Source: Paracentrotus lividus (lineage: Eukaryota; Echinodermata; Echinoidea; Camarodonta; Echinidae). Taken from it: a stretch of DNA of 64,000 bases. The stretch is taken from contig CALNVZ010003430.1 in NCBI GenBank assembly GCA_940671915.1, positions 16,731,316 to 16,795,315 of the forward strand. The letters run 5' to 3'. The translations under genes were made by a program, and so were the position numbers. The notes beneath the pieces are model-generated. The model made no database searches. It was not told the DNA's origin and saw nothing but the letters and a program-made list of their open reading frames with translations. Positions 38,653 through 49,808 of this stretch are shown here, in pieces (the stretch's first letter is position 1; every line of letters starts with the position of its first letter).

Positions 38653-38931
38653 TACCTTTGCCTTTTTACCATTTCGTCTAATTCCCATTCCGTCTAATGT
38701 CCAGTTCCTTTCATGTCCACTCGGTCAGTCGCCAATCGTACGCTAAAAAAATAGGGCTAGATCAAATATTATTGTGGGCTTTAGTCGAAAATGCAATTAG
38801 CAATTCGGCTACTAGACAAATGGGCAATTAGACCAATAGTAAATTAAACAAATTTGTTTTAAACCACATGGTCTTAGCCCATAGAAAATTAAACCAACTG
38901 CTGTTAGACCAAACGGATATAAGCCGTCGTT
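38653..38931. mobile_element. TGGTCTAA-family foldback inserted in the minisatellite
   Basis: Left units read TTTCGTCTAATTCCCATTCC and TCTAATGTCCAGTTCC; right units read ATTAGACCAATAG and TTAGACCAAACGG. It interrupts the 65-bp array, which resumes at about 38936. Confidence 0.7.
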
Positions 38932-38935
38932 ACAT

Positions 38936-39570
38936 ACAGAGGTGGGCTAGGATAACCATAAAGTAAAGGGTACCGTGTCTCTCTGTCATTACAGGAGGGG
39001 GGGGGGTGACGTTGGGATAGGGTGACGATAAAGGGAGTAACTTTGTCTCTCTGTCATACACTGTAAAAAAATATTTGTATTTTTACAGCAAATCTGCTGT
39101 CAGCAGAGTCGCCATAAAAAATGTAATTCAAAAAACAGTTTTGTTGTAAGTTTCTCCTGCAAATAATTACGTGAGAAATACAAGATATACATCAGGAGTA
39201 ACACATTTTTTCCGTTTTAACCAAATACATATGCTATAAAACTCTAATGATATTTTCCCTTCTCTTTCATTAATTCTTAAGGGAGAAATTTACAACAAAA
39301 CTGTTTCTTAAATTACATTTTTGTATGGCGACTCTGCTGACATCACTTTGCTGTATTTTTTCTGTATTTTTAAAAAATTTTTACAGTGTAGGGAGTGTGC
39401 TAGTGGGATAGGGTGAAGATAAAGGGGGTAACTGTGTCTCTCTTTCATTATAGAGGGAGGGGTGTTGGTGGGATATAGGATCATGATAGAAAGGGCAACT
39501 CCCGGGGCTATTGTGTCATTCTTTCATTAAAAAGAGACTCAGGGAGAGGTGTTGTGGGATAGGGTGAGTA
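38936..39570 (+). repeat. Continuation of the 65-bp minisatellite, interrupted by a MITE
   Basis: Units of the same minisatellite occur at 38936-39058 and again from 39389 to about 39570, split by the MITE at 39059-39388. The last units are more diverged. Confidence 0.85.
39059..39388. mobile_element. 330-bp MITE with TA target duplication
   Basis: The terminal inverted repeats are CACTGTAAAAAAATA and its counterpart ending TTTTTACAGTG. Inner arms also pair (CAGCAGAGTCGCCATA against TATGGCGACTCTGCTG; CAAAAAACAGTTTTGTTGTA against TACAACAAAACTGTTTCTTA). It is flanked by TA at 39057-39058 and 39389-39390. It lies inside one minisatellite unit, whose normal ATTATACAGGG gives the empty site. Likely Tc1/mariner-type, non-autonomous. 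Confidence 0.92.
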
Positions 39571-39616
39571 TACAGCAATGCATTGCATGCACCGATGCGG
39601 CATAGCCCCCACCCCC

Positions 39617-39758
39617 GGGGGGCATTTCATCAAAGACTTGTCGGACGTTTTATCCGACAAACTAGCTGTTATAAGCTACTGAAATGCTTGCATCTGATTG
39701 GCTGAGAGCAAGTTTGTCGGATAAAATGTCAGACAAATTCTTTGATGAAATGCTCCCC
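39617..39758. mobile_element. Small hairpin MITE, 142 bp
   Basis: The ends GGGGGGCATTTCATCAAAGA and TCTTTGATGAAATGCTCCCC are inverted copies, and the inner blocks TTGTCGGACGTTTTATCCGA and TTTGTCGGATAAAATGTCAG also mirror each other. Non-coding. Confidence 0.85.
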
Positions 39759-39956
39759 AGGTCCCTTCCTTTGACGAGATATAGATTGGGGATGTACGCA
39801 CATTATTTCAATTTGGTCGCAGTGGCGGATTTAGTTTGGGCCCAAGGGACGTCCTTTCTAACTTGAGTGCACATTGAGCTTAAATACATTTTTGGAATTT
39901 AAGAAGAAAAAAAAATTTCATCTGAACCCCCTCTTATTCCAACCGTTGTCCAATTT

Positions 39957-40526
39957 ATAATAATAATAATAACAACAACAATACTAATAATATCTGGTAT
40001 TTATATAGCGCTTTTCCACTTTAACTGCCCAAAGCGCTTTTTTTTTCAACCCCTATAAATTTCTATTTTCAAAATTTAGTCTTCTGCTGTGTCTCTCTAA
40101 TTTCAAGTCCTTGAACTGCCGCCTTGAAATGGTGGGTCATCGTGAAAATTATAATGATATAGGCCTATATGTTAAAAAAAAAAAAATAAAAAAAAAAATA
40201 AAAAAGCTAAAATAAAAACAAATAAGTAGTATAAGCGTCGGCTAGTTGCAAACTTTCTGACGGACTAGCTCGGGCGATATGCGCCAGGCTAGCGGGCAAA
40301 CTACTGATGGGCGAGGGCGATATGCGTCGGGCTAGTGGACAAACTACTGGCGGGCGAGGGCGAAGCCCGAGTCCGTCAGTAGCGCTTTTCAGTTAACTTC
40401 CCAAAGCTTCTTTTTTTTTTTAAACCCCTATAAATTCCTATTTTCAAAATTGTCCTCTGCTGTATTCTCCTAATTTCAAGTCCTGAACTGCCGCCTTGAA
40501 ATAGTGGTCATCGTAAAAATTAAAAA
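39957..40526. repeat. Direct duplication around a GC-rich tandem block
   Basis: A block of about 120 bp at 40028-40150 (ACCCCTATAAATTTCTATTT, CTGCCGCCTTGAAATGG) recurs at 40400-40520. Between them lies a GC-rich tandem block (GGGCGATATGCG, CTAGTGGACAAACTACTGG) at about 40237-40380. The 5' side has the common ATT-type tail plus TTATATAGCGCTTTTCCAC seen in many interspersed repeats. Confidence 0.75.
40358..40368. other. Short hairpin GGGC-GAA-GCCC
   Basis: A perfect 4-bp GC stem with a GAA loop; the core is again GCGAAGC, as in the hairpin at 12190. Confidence 0.7.
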
Positions 40527-40957
40527 AAAATAAAATAAAAAAAAGATATATAAAAGTAAAAAGATTTTTTTTTTTTAAATACGCCTATCGGGTAGGCTAC
40601 TCCTCCTCCCTCTCCCCCCCCCCGGCCGCGCCCCCCCCCCCCCCCCCGAGACGTTGTTTTCCAGCTAAAAATTCTGGTTGCCTGTCACGTGATTTAAACG
40701 TCACTTGCTGTATGCATGAAGTCATTTTGTTCTGCCAGCGAAACGACGGCTCCTGAGATGAAAAAATATGCGAATTTTTGTCATATTCATGTATCTTCGA
40801 GTTAACTCTTCAAGTAAGTATGTGTGATCGATTCATGTGTATGAAAATCTGAAATTTTGTGGAATTTACTAACATAATTGTCATGATATTAGTGTCCGAT
40901 CGGTAATGATCGTGAGTGCAAATATTATTTTCATTCATTTCTTTGCGTGTATTACCG

Positions 40958-40984
40958 GTACGGTACCGCCACACGGTACCGTAC
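40958..40984. other. Perfect 11-bp hairpin with GGTACC arms
   Basis: GTACGGTACCG, loop CCACA, CGGTACCGTAC. Each arm also contains the palindrome CGGTACCG, so cruciform or dimer structures are possible. No function known. Confidence 0.9.
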
Positions 40985-41310
40985 GTGTGACTGTGTGAGT
41001 GAGTGATGCATTTGGTACAAAAGCTAGTGATTGTCATTGTCTAGCCTGTGCTTGTTGCATATGAATCGCAGCTGTCGGGTAACCACCGGGGTGGGGAGCT
41101 GGAGTGGGGAGACTAGTCCGACTCCAAGGGGACTGGGCACTCATTCCACGACCACGGGTACTGTCTCTGATATAGCGATGTCAACGGGACCGCACTACAT
41201 TTTCTATTCTGCCGACGTGTTAAAATTGTAATTTTCATCGAATCGCCGTGGCTATAGGCCTATTTTCAGCTTTAAATTTTTTAAAAAATATGAATAAAAT
41301 AAACGATGTA

Positions 41311-41430
41311 TTACTTCTCACAAAAACTTTCATTTGGCTCTCCAAAATAATCGGGAAACTTGCATTTGATAACGTTTTCGCGGAGCTCCACATTACAACT
41401 AACGCCGTAACGGCTCATGGAAGTCGCCAT
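41311..41430 (-). CDS. Possible first coding exon of an unknown gene
   Basis: The minus strand has AAGATGGCGAC at the start of a 39-codon frame (MATSMSRYGVSCNVELREN, then IKCKFPDYFGEPNESF), ending TAA at 41311. A GTGAGA donor-like site inside codon 37 would allow splicing before the stop. Upstream on the minus strand is CCGGAAGCAG, an ETS-like site, and the ATG itself lies in a YY1-like motif. The start is in CpG-rich sequence. No family is recognised. Confidence 0.3.
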   Translation of the reverse strand: MATSMSRYGVSCNVELRENVIKCKFPDYFGEPNESFCEK

Positions 41431-41472
41431 CTTGTTTAAAAGTGACCCAAATTATTTCTGCTTCCGGGTTAG
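41424..41472 (-). promoter_or_regulatory. Putative housekeeping-type promoter motifs (YY1, ETS)
   Basis: AAGATGGCGAC (minus strand, 41424-41434) matches the YY1 initiation-site motif. ACCCGGAAGCAG (minus strand, about 41458-41470) matches an ETS core. Their spacing and orientation fit a TATA-less promoter for the frame at 41430. An E-box CACGTG lies further left at about 40687. This is a motif-level inference only. Confidence 0.35.
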
Positions 41473-42357
41473 TTTTTTCTCCTCTTTCCTCATCAAATGA
41501 CGTCATTTTGAAAAGATATTTTCCTCAATTTATCTGCACATGTTGTACATGCGAAATTACCACTCGAAATTTGATGATCGGTTAGTTTTACCCTGGAAAT
41601 CTCGTATTTTGGTGAAGTTTTGAAAAAGAGGCATTGATTTTGTGACTTTGGACCCTTTTTTCAACGGTAAAATCTCAGGGGCATTTTAAAAACCGGTGTT
41701 TATTTGATTTTTGTGGATGTTCTTAACCTAAAAACAACTTGCATTTACATGTACATTAAAAACCTGTCGCATTTTGTCGCAAGATGTGTAAACTAGTTGG
41801 TGTCAGAATCTCCCTCGGCCGACTATCGGGACGCAGAACCTGTGCAGAGTGCACAATTTGGCTGGTTCGCATATTTCAAGGCCACCTTACGTTTTTCGAG
41901 ACTTTAATAGGCTATTGCGATGTCCTTGTTGTATTGTTAACTTCATTACCCTGCCGTTTTTGCAATTGACTTCCACAATGATCTTTTAAAAAATAAAATG
42001 TTCTTTGCTCAGTACTTGCAAAATGTTTTATTTCCTTCCAACTTACAATTATAATATGTCAAATGTATTTTTCTTGAATGCAATATATTTACTTTTAGAT
42101 CGCTCTTGTTTCACATCTTTCTATCGTTCTAATTCGGCAATTCAATTCAATTCAATCTTGTCTTGTCTCTTAATTGAGTTTAAATATTATGATGAATAGG
42201 ATGTTGGGCTTAAGGCCACATTTGAAGTACAAATGTTTACAAATGCCCCTCTGCGTCTTTTTGTATGTTTGTTACAAATCTTATGAATTATCTTCTTCTT
42301 GCGTTGATATTAATTAATGGCAAACAGTCAGAATGATACGACAATTTTTGCCAATGC

Positions 42358-42381
42358 TTTTTTTTTCTTCTTCTTCTTCAT

Positions 42382-42428
<47 letters not shown>

Positions 42429-42760
42429 ATAGTTTTTTCTGCTCTTTTCTTTCCTCTTTTTTTTTTAAATCTATTTTTTCTATTATCTAGGGTCTATTCT
42501 ATTGTTGTTTTCTTCCTTTTCTTTTCCCCCAACTTTTCTTTTTTTTTTTCTTTTCTCTCTCTCTCTCTATCTCTCTCTTCTTCCCTTTTTTTTTTTTCTC
42601 TTTTTTCTTTTTGTTTTCTTTCTTTTTCTTGATATTTTTTTCCTTTTCTTCCCTTCTTTTTTTCCCCTTCTTTTTTCCCTTCCTTTTTCCCTTCTCTCTT
42701 TTTTTTTCTTTCTTTCTTGATATTTTTCCCCCCTCTTCTTCCTTTCTTTTTTTTCCCCCT
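42358..42760 (+). repeat. Polypyrimidine tract of about 400 bp
   Basis: Nearly all T and C with long T runs and (CT)n. Frames through it encode Phe/Leu/Ser-only strings and are not genes. Confidence 0.9.
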
Positions 42761-43309
42761 TGAATAGACCTACTTTTGGGGCAAGGCTTTCCTTTCTTTT
42801 CGTAATTTAATCAGCAAAAACAAAAGCAAAACCACAAGAATGGTAGATAGATAAATGGTTTATTGGTTCAAAACAAACATCATTGCAGCAAAGCGGAATT
42901 GCGACGCATTTACAAATAAAAATATAAATAAAATTATCATACAATAATAACAATTCTTGAAAATAAATCTTAATATAAAAAAAAAACTTCATTTAAATAA
43001 ATTAATATTAGCATAGTTATATACACCAGATTCAATTATTAAGTACAATATATGTTCAATTAGATTAAAGTACAATTGAGATTCAATAATTTTGTACAGC
43101 TTATAAACTGATAGATTCGATCAATATTGATAACCAATCATAAGGAACACTGTTTACTACATCCTTATTAACAAACACTTACGAAAATATAGAAATTTAA
43201 ATCATTGTAATTATTAAGAACTATAAATTACAAAATTTATATCTTTAAGGTGATAACAAAATAACAAACACAAATGTACATGTAGCCCTCCTCTCCCAAG
43301 AAAAAACAA

Positions 43310-43398
43310 CAAAAAATAATATGATGCGCCCTGAGCACTCTACAGAGTGGATTTGGCGCAATACAAATCACATTATTATTATTATTATTATTATTATA
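43310..43398 (+). mobile_element. SINE 3' fragment with ATT tail
   Basis: TGATGCGCCCTGAGCACTCT, ACAGAGTGGATTTGGCGCAA and TACAAATCACATTATT match the copy at 18.8 kb, followed by a long ATT/ATTATA microsatellite. Confidence 0.7.
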
Positions 43399-44973
43399 TA
43401 TTATTATTATTATTATATTAGTTGGTAATAAATATTTTACATTAAATGATTATAATAATTACTACAAATTGACACATTGTGAAAAAAAGTCCAGTTTAGT
43501 ATTCATGACCTGACATGTGAATACAATCAATATATTTGTATATAAAAATTAAGTATTATAATTGCTATGTAACTATTTCTGTTATTAAGCATAAACTTAT
43601 TATATGTGTATAAATTGTCAGTTGAATACAGCCAGATGTACATAATGTGTTCATATTATATCAAACTCTTTACTGCTTTAAACCTTATATGAATTAGAAG
43701 ATGTTGTTATATAGAAATCTATCAATATTGGTAACTCATTCAACATGTGGAGGAGCAAAGTGTTTACCTCATCCTTATTATCAATTTTTTGGCTAAATTT
43801 ATGTTTTTTGTTTCTCTACAGTATTCCTTATATAAACAGCTTCATTGTGGTGCATAAAACCATATTTTTTGTTTGGAAAACCTGCATAGGGGGTAATAGA
43901 ATAAGGAGAAGCAATTCTCCATGAAATGCGGCAGAAGACATACGGTTGAATGCTACATTCGACAAGCCATAACTCCATAATGAAACATCCAATTTCAATT
44001 ATCTTTTCAGCCATGGATTTGTCTCATCAAGACCTTTAATATGATGTATGGTTTGCCTATATTTGATTGAATTTTTTTTTGTGTGTAACATAGCTAGATA
44101 ATAGTTAACTAATTTTATATTTCAAATATTGACGAAAGCTATAGGTCTAGTATGAGTTAATCTAGGCAGAAATATTCCACCGTTCTCGGGATATTAATTG
44201 AATATTCGGAATTTTTCCCATTTAAGCATTCAGTGTTTAACCAATGCAATCCCAAAATAGCGACTGAATCCTTCGGTCTCGAGTTGATCGCAAGTCCATT
44301 CACTCTCGTTCATTTTCAGTGATGGTGACATTCCACTCCCATTGACTTTGACTTTCTAGTTTGAAAACAGTGAGCTGAGCATGTGCACACGAGAAGAGAG
44401 GCGACTTATTCCAGGATATGGCTCGAAAATAAACCCAAACAACAGCTGACCAGATAAACAATCGAACTAAATCAGAGTCATGCCTTTATGTTCGGGCTTT
44501 TGGGGTCTCGGGGAAATTCTTAAAGTATCTTATTAAGTGGCAAAGTGCTTTGAATTGTTAATACCTTAATACATGTAGATGATGGAAATATAATGTTATC
44601 TGAAAATATAACTTGTTTGACATGTTTTTGGGAACTGAAAAAGACAATGATGATGAGCGGAAGAGTGATTTCAATTCAGCAATCTCTTTTGCCATTGTTT
44701 TCCTCTGAATCTTATCTTTAGCTCCGGTTCCAACAACCTTGGAATTAAAAAAAAAATTCTAGCATCTCTGTCGTCAAGAATAATAGCTTGAAAGAAAGCT
44801 TTTGATTTGCTGAACCTGTTTCATTCATCACGCTTTATGGGTTAAACAATATCACAAAAATAAAATGTTTAAAAAAAAAACATTTCTTCTGCTTGCAACT
44901 CAGAGAATTTTTTTTCCTTGCTGATTTGGGTTATGTACATCTTAGATATAGTTACATGTATTAGGGTCTACTT

Positions 44974-44978
<5 letters not shown>

Positions 44979-45014
<36 letters not shown>

Positions 45015-45033
45015 TGTGTGCCCCCCCCCCCCC
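44979..45033. repeat. A33 run followed by C13 run
   Basis: A 33-base A-run at 44979-45011 is followed, after a short spacer, by 13 C at 45021-45033. This could be the tail of a retroposed element, but no body is recognised. Confidence 0.8.
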
Positions 45034-48000
45034 AGCAATGATGCACATACAATCCAGAGCACTTTGGACAGATAACCCTTACTGGAGAGCAAATGTACAC
45101 CCTTGCTTTGTGATATTGAGCACCCCTCCCCCCCCCCACTTGTCAAGCCATGTCTATCCCCCGCACACATGCTTGCACATAAATGATGATGATCATAATT
45201 GTCACAATTTTATAAACTTTGCATACATGTACATCAATACATGAAGATCTAGGACATGTTGTTTTATAATGTGTGAGTCAGTGTATTGTGTGGCATTGTG
45301 GAATTGGTTGAGTGACCTAATTCTATTGTCATTGTTCTGGTTTCTCTGGTCAAAAACAATTGTCTCATACTCCAGAAATGTGTGCTTGATTGATATGACA
45401 AGGCTTCCATTTTTATGATTTTGCTATTTCAACATGTGACACTGGTTGTTTTTGTAATGTTTTAGCATTTTTTTTTTTTTTACTGCAACTTTCAAGGTAC
45501 ATGTATGTGTACTTTCATGATCATAGTCATTTTTTCAGGCTTTCCAGGTTTATTTTTTGAAATTTAAACAATACTATTTGCATTTGGTAATCACCCCAGT
45601 TTGTCTTCCATGTTCATGACATGATTTTGCCCAGGGGCTTGATTTGATTTGATATTTCTGAATTTTGTTGATTTTACTTTTAAATACCCTGGATAATTAC
45701 AAACCATGGCTACCTCATGTACAGTTCCAGCTCACATTTATGCTAGTCTGCAAGCACTGACTCCAATTTGACACATTACGGTAACAAAATATATTGCATG
45801 TCTAGGGTGCAGGGCTGTCAGGGTGGAGACTAGATTCCAAACCCATTGTTTTGATATTGTAACACAAGTTGACGCTAGTCTCTACATTCAGACTCTGCAT
45901 TATAATGCACTATACCGGTAGTTTAAACAATGGGTTTGTGCCTGCAAACTGCATTTATTACAAAAGCATATAAACTACATAAAAATGCATTCCAATTTTA
46001 AACATTGGTCAACAGTTCATCTACTTTATAATACTCTATTTTGATGGTCATCTTCGGATGTTGTCAGTCAAAGTGATTCAAATATTTTGTGCAAGCTTGC
46101 AGAAAGTTTTCTGGTGGCTTTGAATGTGCTTTAAAAATGAAAACAATGTGGTCATTAACCCAAATATACACTTACGACTTCTTTTGGCACTATCTTTGAA
46201 ACTATATTACAAATTTATACAAATCGGCAAATATTGTAGCAAAAAAAAAAAAAAAAAAAAAAAAACCCTGACAAATATGAATTTATTTCTGGTGTGGTTT
46301 ATTTAAAAGTTCCTTGGCTAAATTAAAGCAGAACAAGGTTTAGAATGAACATAACGTTGAAATCTCTGAATGGGCAACAGGAAAACTGAATGTTTTTTTT
46401 CAAATTTGCAATTTTCACTGAGTGACATTGAATATACTTGTGCATATTTATTTCTTTGAAAGCTTTGATGAGCGGAATTAAAATATAATTCCTGCCAATT
46501 TTAAGATCAGAATGAGATTAATACCTTTGAAAAATCCTGTATGAATTTCATTGGTTAAATTGGCTAGTTTGAACAAGGCTGTTTATTAGCCTCCAAGCAT
46601 TTGGAGGCTGGGTGCTGTCATATTCAGTAGTTCCTTTATGATGAGTCATGTCTTAGATGTTATCATAGAGGTATGAATAAAGTGAGATGGTATTATGAGG
46701 CAAGGGGGATGCTGGCCTCTCATGTTGGATGTAGTTTGTAATGAAGATCTCGATTTGTGAATTTAATGTATGATATTCTTAGAGAAGTTTAGGGCAAGTG
46801 TAATACATAACATTCCAATGAACATTGCATAACAAATTGATCTAGAATAATATCCTACAATGTACACGTAGCACTTCGGACAACAGAATATTATTTTGTT
46901 CTTCATTCTTCAAAACAGTTCCTTGGTGTGCATATAAATATGTAGCTCAAAATGATTCAAAACAATGTCCCGATTCTACTTGTAGTTTTGTTGTACACTG
47001 TACATTGGTTTTCTTTTTATAAGACATGAAATTAGTATGTCTGGTTCATACATGAAATTCCATCATGTGTATGCTTGTCTTCTGTTTTACTTAATGGGGA
47101 TAACCTTATGTAGAGATAGACATAATTGTACTTCTGGGTGATTAGTACTAGGGTCATGTAAAGTAGGCCTGTGTACATACCTTGTACAGTGTATGTGTTG
47201 ATTATAATTATAGTCTACATAAATGTATCCAACCTACTCTGTATAGCAAATCATAGCCACAAAAGAGTGAGGAAATAAATCATGTCAATGCGAGGTAACG
47301 TTCTTGGCTCATATTACCGTGTAGGCCTATTACCAGGAAATGAAATATAATCTGTACAATATATTTCTAAGCTATTTCATAAAGATGAATGATTTGAATG
47401 ACAACAATTGGATCTTATTCATTTTAATGAATTGCCAATTTGAAGATGATGTAGTGATTGCAAATTATTGATATGTTTACCATTTCTCATTTCCCTTTGC
47501 TAATGTCTTTATTGAGGTTGTTCCCTTTGATAAAGATGTCTTTTTAAATTCTTTGTGTGCTATTTCTGTACCATATTCTCTCCCATAAAAGCTATCATTA
47601 AATGGTACTGTACATGTACTTCAAAGATGAAAGGCAGCTTATTTTACATTAGAGTTTCCATGCACATTGAAATCCATTACTATACATGTATCCCCTTTGA
47701 GACTGGCAAGGCAAGGTTGTCGTCAGAAATTGATTATTCTACTGTCACAATATTTGTGTTTCCTGGCATCTGTTCATAAATTGTTGAAAGCAAGCACTTT
47801 AATCAAATCTGAGTGACATTAGGAGCTTTATTGGATCTGTAATGTTGCAAAGCTTTAAGTGGTTATTTTCAATGTTCTCTTTTGTATTGCACCTCGGGGT
47901 AAGATGTTTGAGGCACAGATTTAGGAATTTGGTTCTTTATTGGCTGTGCGAATTTTCAGACTTTGTACACTCTGAAAACTATGTGTCGAAAAACCGGCAA

Positions 48001-49547
48001 AGCTTCTGAGGAGGGGATGGGGGTTCTTCTTTCCTATTCTGAAATGATGGCAGGTATGATTTAGGAAACATAGAGTGAGTAAGCTACTGGTTTTCACTTT
48101 GTTTTCAAATTCCAAAAGTTCAAGCTCTAGTATATTTTATCAAAGTTTTTTCCTTAATAAATTAATCATGAGTACAAGTGGTTATGATGAAAAAAAAAAA
48201 TCTTTGGAACAGTTTCCAGTGTTATTAATCAAAACTCAAGGTTGCGAATGACGTCTCCATATTCTCCATAACAAAGGAATTCGCGTAATTAAATATCTGA
48301 GAAAGGAGCAAAATAAGCATGGATTTTGACCATTTAATGTCCCAAAAGCATGATGGCAATTCCATGAATTGGACATTTTTTTCAAAAAAAGAAGTCTGTC
48401 TCCTAAGTTAATTATTCAATTTATCACTAATCTAATTCCATACATGTAGATGTTCGGGAATAACAAAAGTCTTTGATATTCACTTTTTAAATAAGTCATT
48501 TTTGTAAACATCTTCAAGATCTCAAGCCATCATTAAAATTGTACATGTGGGACTGGGGACAAATAGATTTCACTAAAATGCAATTTACAGTTTTACACAA
48601 TGTTCTTTTAATATTTCTCCTTACAAATTTCGCTATTGGGAAATGATGAACACATTTCCATATTTCAGAGGCTATTGTTATATTTAATCGATTACAAGGG
48701 GGTGAAATGACCTGTGCTTTCTATAGAAAAATATGAAGCTATTCATGAAATATAATATACATGTATCACATGACTTGCCATCACATCAGCAATAACATGA
48801 ATGTCACAATTTGTTTTAGTTGAACGTAGTTTCCAGGAACTTTAGGGTCAAAGTCAGTCCTCAAAAAACCATGTCCACTTTTGGTAACATAACTAACCAA
48901 AGTTTAAGTACCTGTTACTACTTGTTGAAATATGCCTTATGATTCTGTTTGATGATGTGAAGTAGGGTTGGTCTATAGGTATTGACAATGCAAAAATTGA
49001 AAAGCAATATCAAAGCATCTTCACGTAGAAGCAATCCTTAGAGAACAATGTACCATAAAGTGTGACGAAACTAATGATGGAATTTCCCATCAGTGTGTTA
49101 CACCGTAGCGCAATAGCCACATCGTATGTACCACAACTTTTCATGATTGCATATTTCATTTCAGTCCACTGGCAGCGCTTTCGAAATCGCTCGTTTTTAT
49201 ACAACTGGTATTCATGAGTTTGTGTGTTTGAATACGTAATGAGCAGATTGTACCCCTGTCTTTGTGCGGTTATAATTCTGCCATTAGAATGACTATTTGA
49301 CATGAAATTTTCGGCATTAATATATTCATACTATCAAAATGTTATTCCTTAATAAGAAAGAAAAATATGTCTTTCAAAATTAGAAATTTTAGAATATATT
49401 TTTGCGTTAAATCCGTTTGGGAATTTTTTAATAACTAGCCACAAATACGCTTTATTTTCAATGATTCGACGATAAAATAGGTTCATAATCTTCAGCAACT
49501 CTTCAGCTTTCCAAAAATACACCAAACATGGTATTTCAAGATTTATA
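45034..49547. other. Long interval without a supported gene
   Basis: AT-rich sequence with many ATGTACATGTA-type palindromic strings, taggcct motifs and another A-run at about 46242-46265. No frame longer than about 100 codons carries a recognised domain. It could be intron or 3' UTR of a gene whose exons lie elsewhere. Confidence 0.4.
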
Positions 49548-49808
49548 CCAGTCAGGAGCTAGCTAAATGTGCAGCAAATACAAAATATGCCTTCAATAAC
49601 TGCGATCTGATTGGTGGTCTGATTTTGAGTGTGATTTGATTGGCTGATTGCGAATCTCACCACGCACCAAAGGTCACTGACGGTCAAGGTAACGGCTCCC
49701 ACGTGTTTCAAATCCCCGCTCGCATCAATCCTTGATTCAAGCAGCCAATCAGAAAGCCGCATTTTCTGTATTTTGGACTTGCTTTATACTTTGCTAGCTC
49801 CTGACTGG
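49548..49808. mobile_element. 261-bp MITE with perfect 16-bp terminal repeats
   Basis: It begins CCAGTCAGGAGCTAGC and ends with the exact reverse complement GCTAGCTCCTGACTGG. The interior has further mirrored blocks (GATTGGCTGATTG against CAGCCAATC). Non-coding. The target duplication is unclear. Confidence 0.88.

Noticed and set aside
35761..38688. Repeated Tyr/Pro/His and Gly-rich frames
   Set aside because: They are chance frames through the 65-bp minisatellite; indels break each within a few units.
35715..39570. CRISPR-like array
   Set aside because: Units are contiguous minisatellite copies without unique spacers, in a eukaryotic genome.
42333..42720. Plus-strand Phe/Leu/Ser-rich frames
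   Set aside because: They are translations of a polypyrimidine tract and not proteins.
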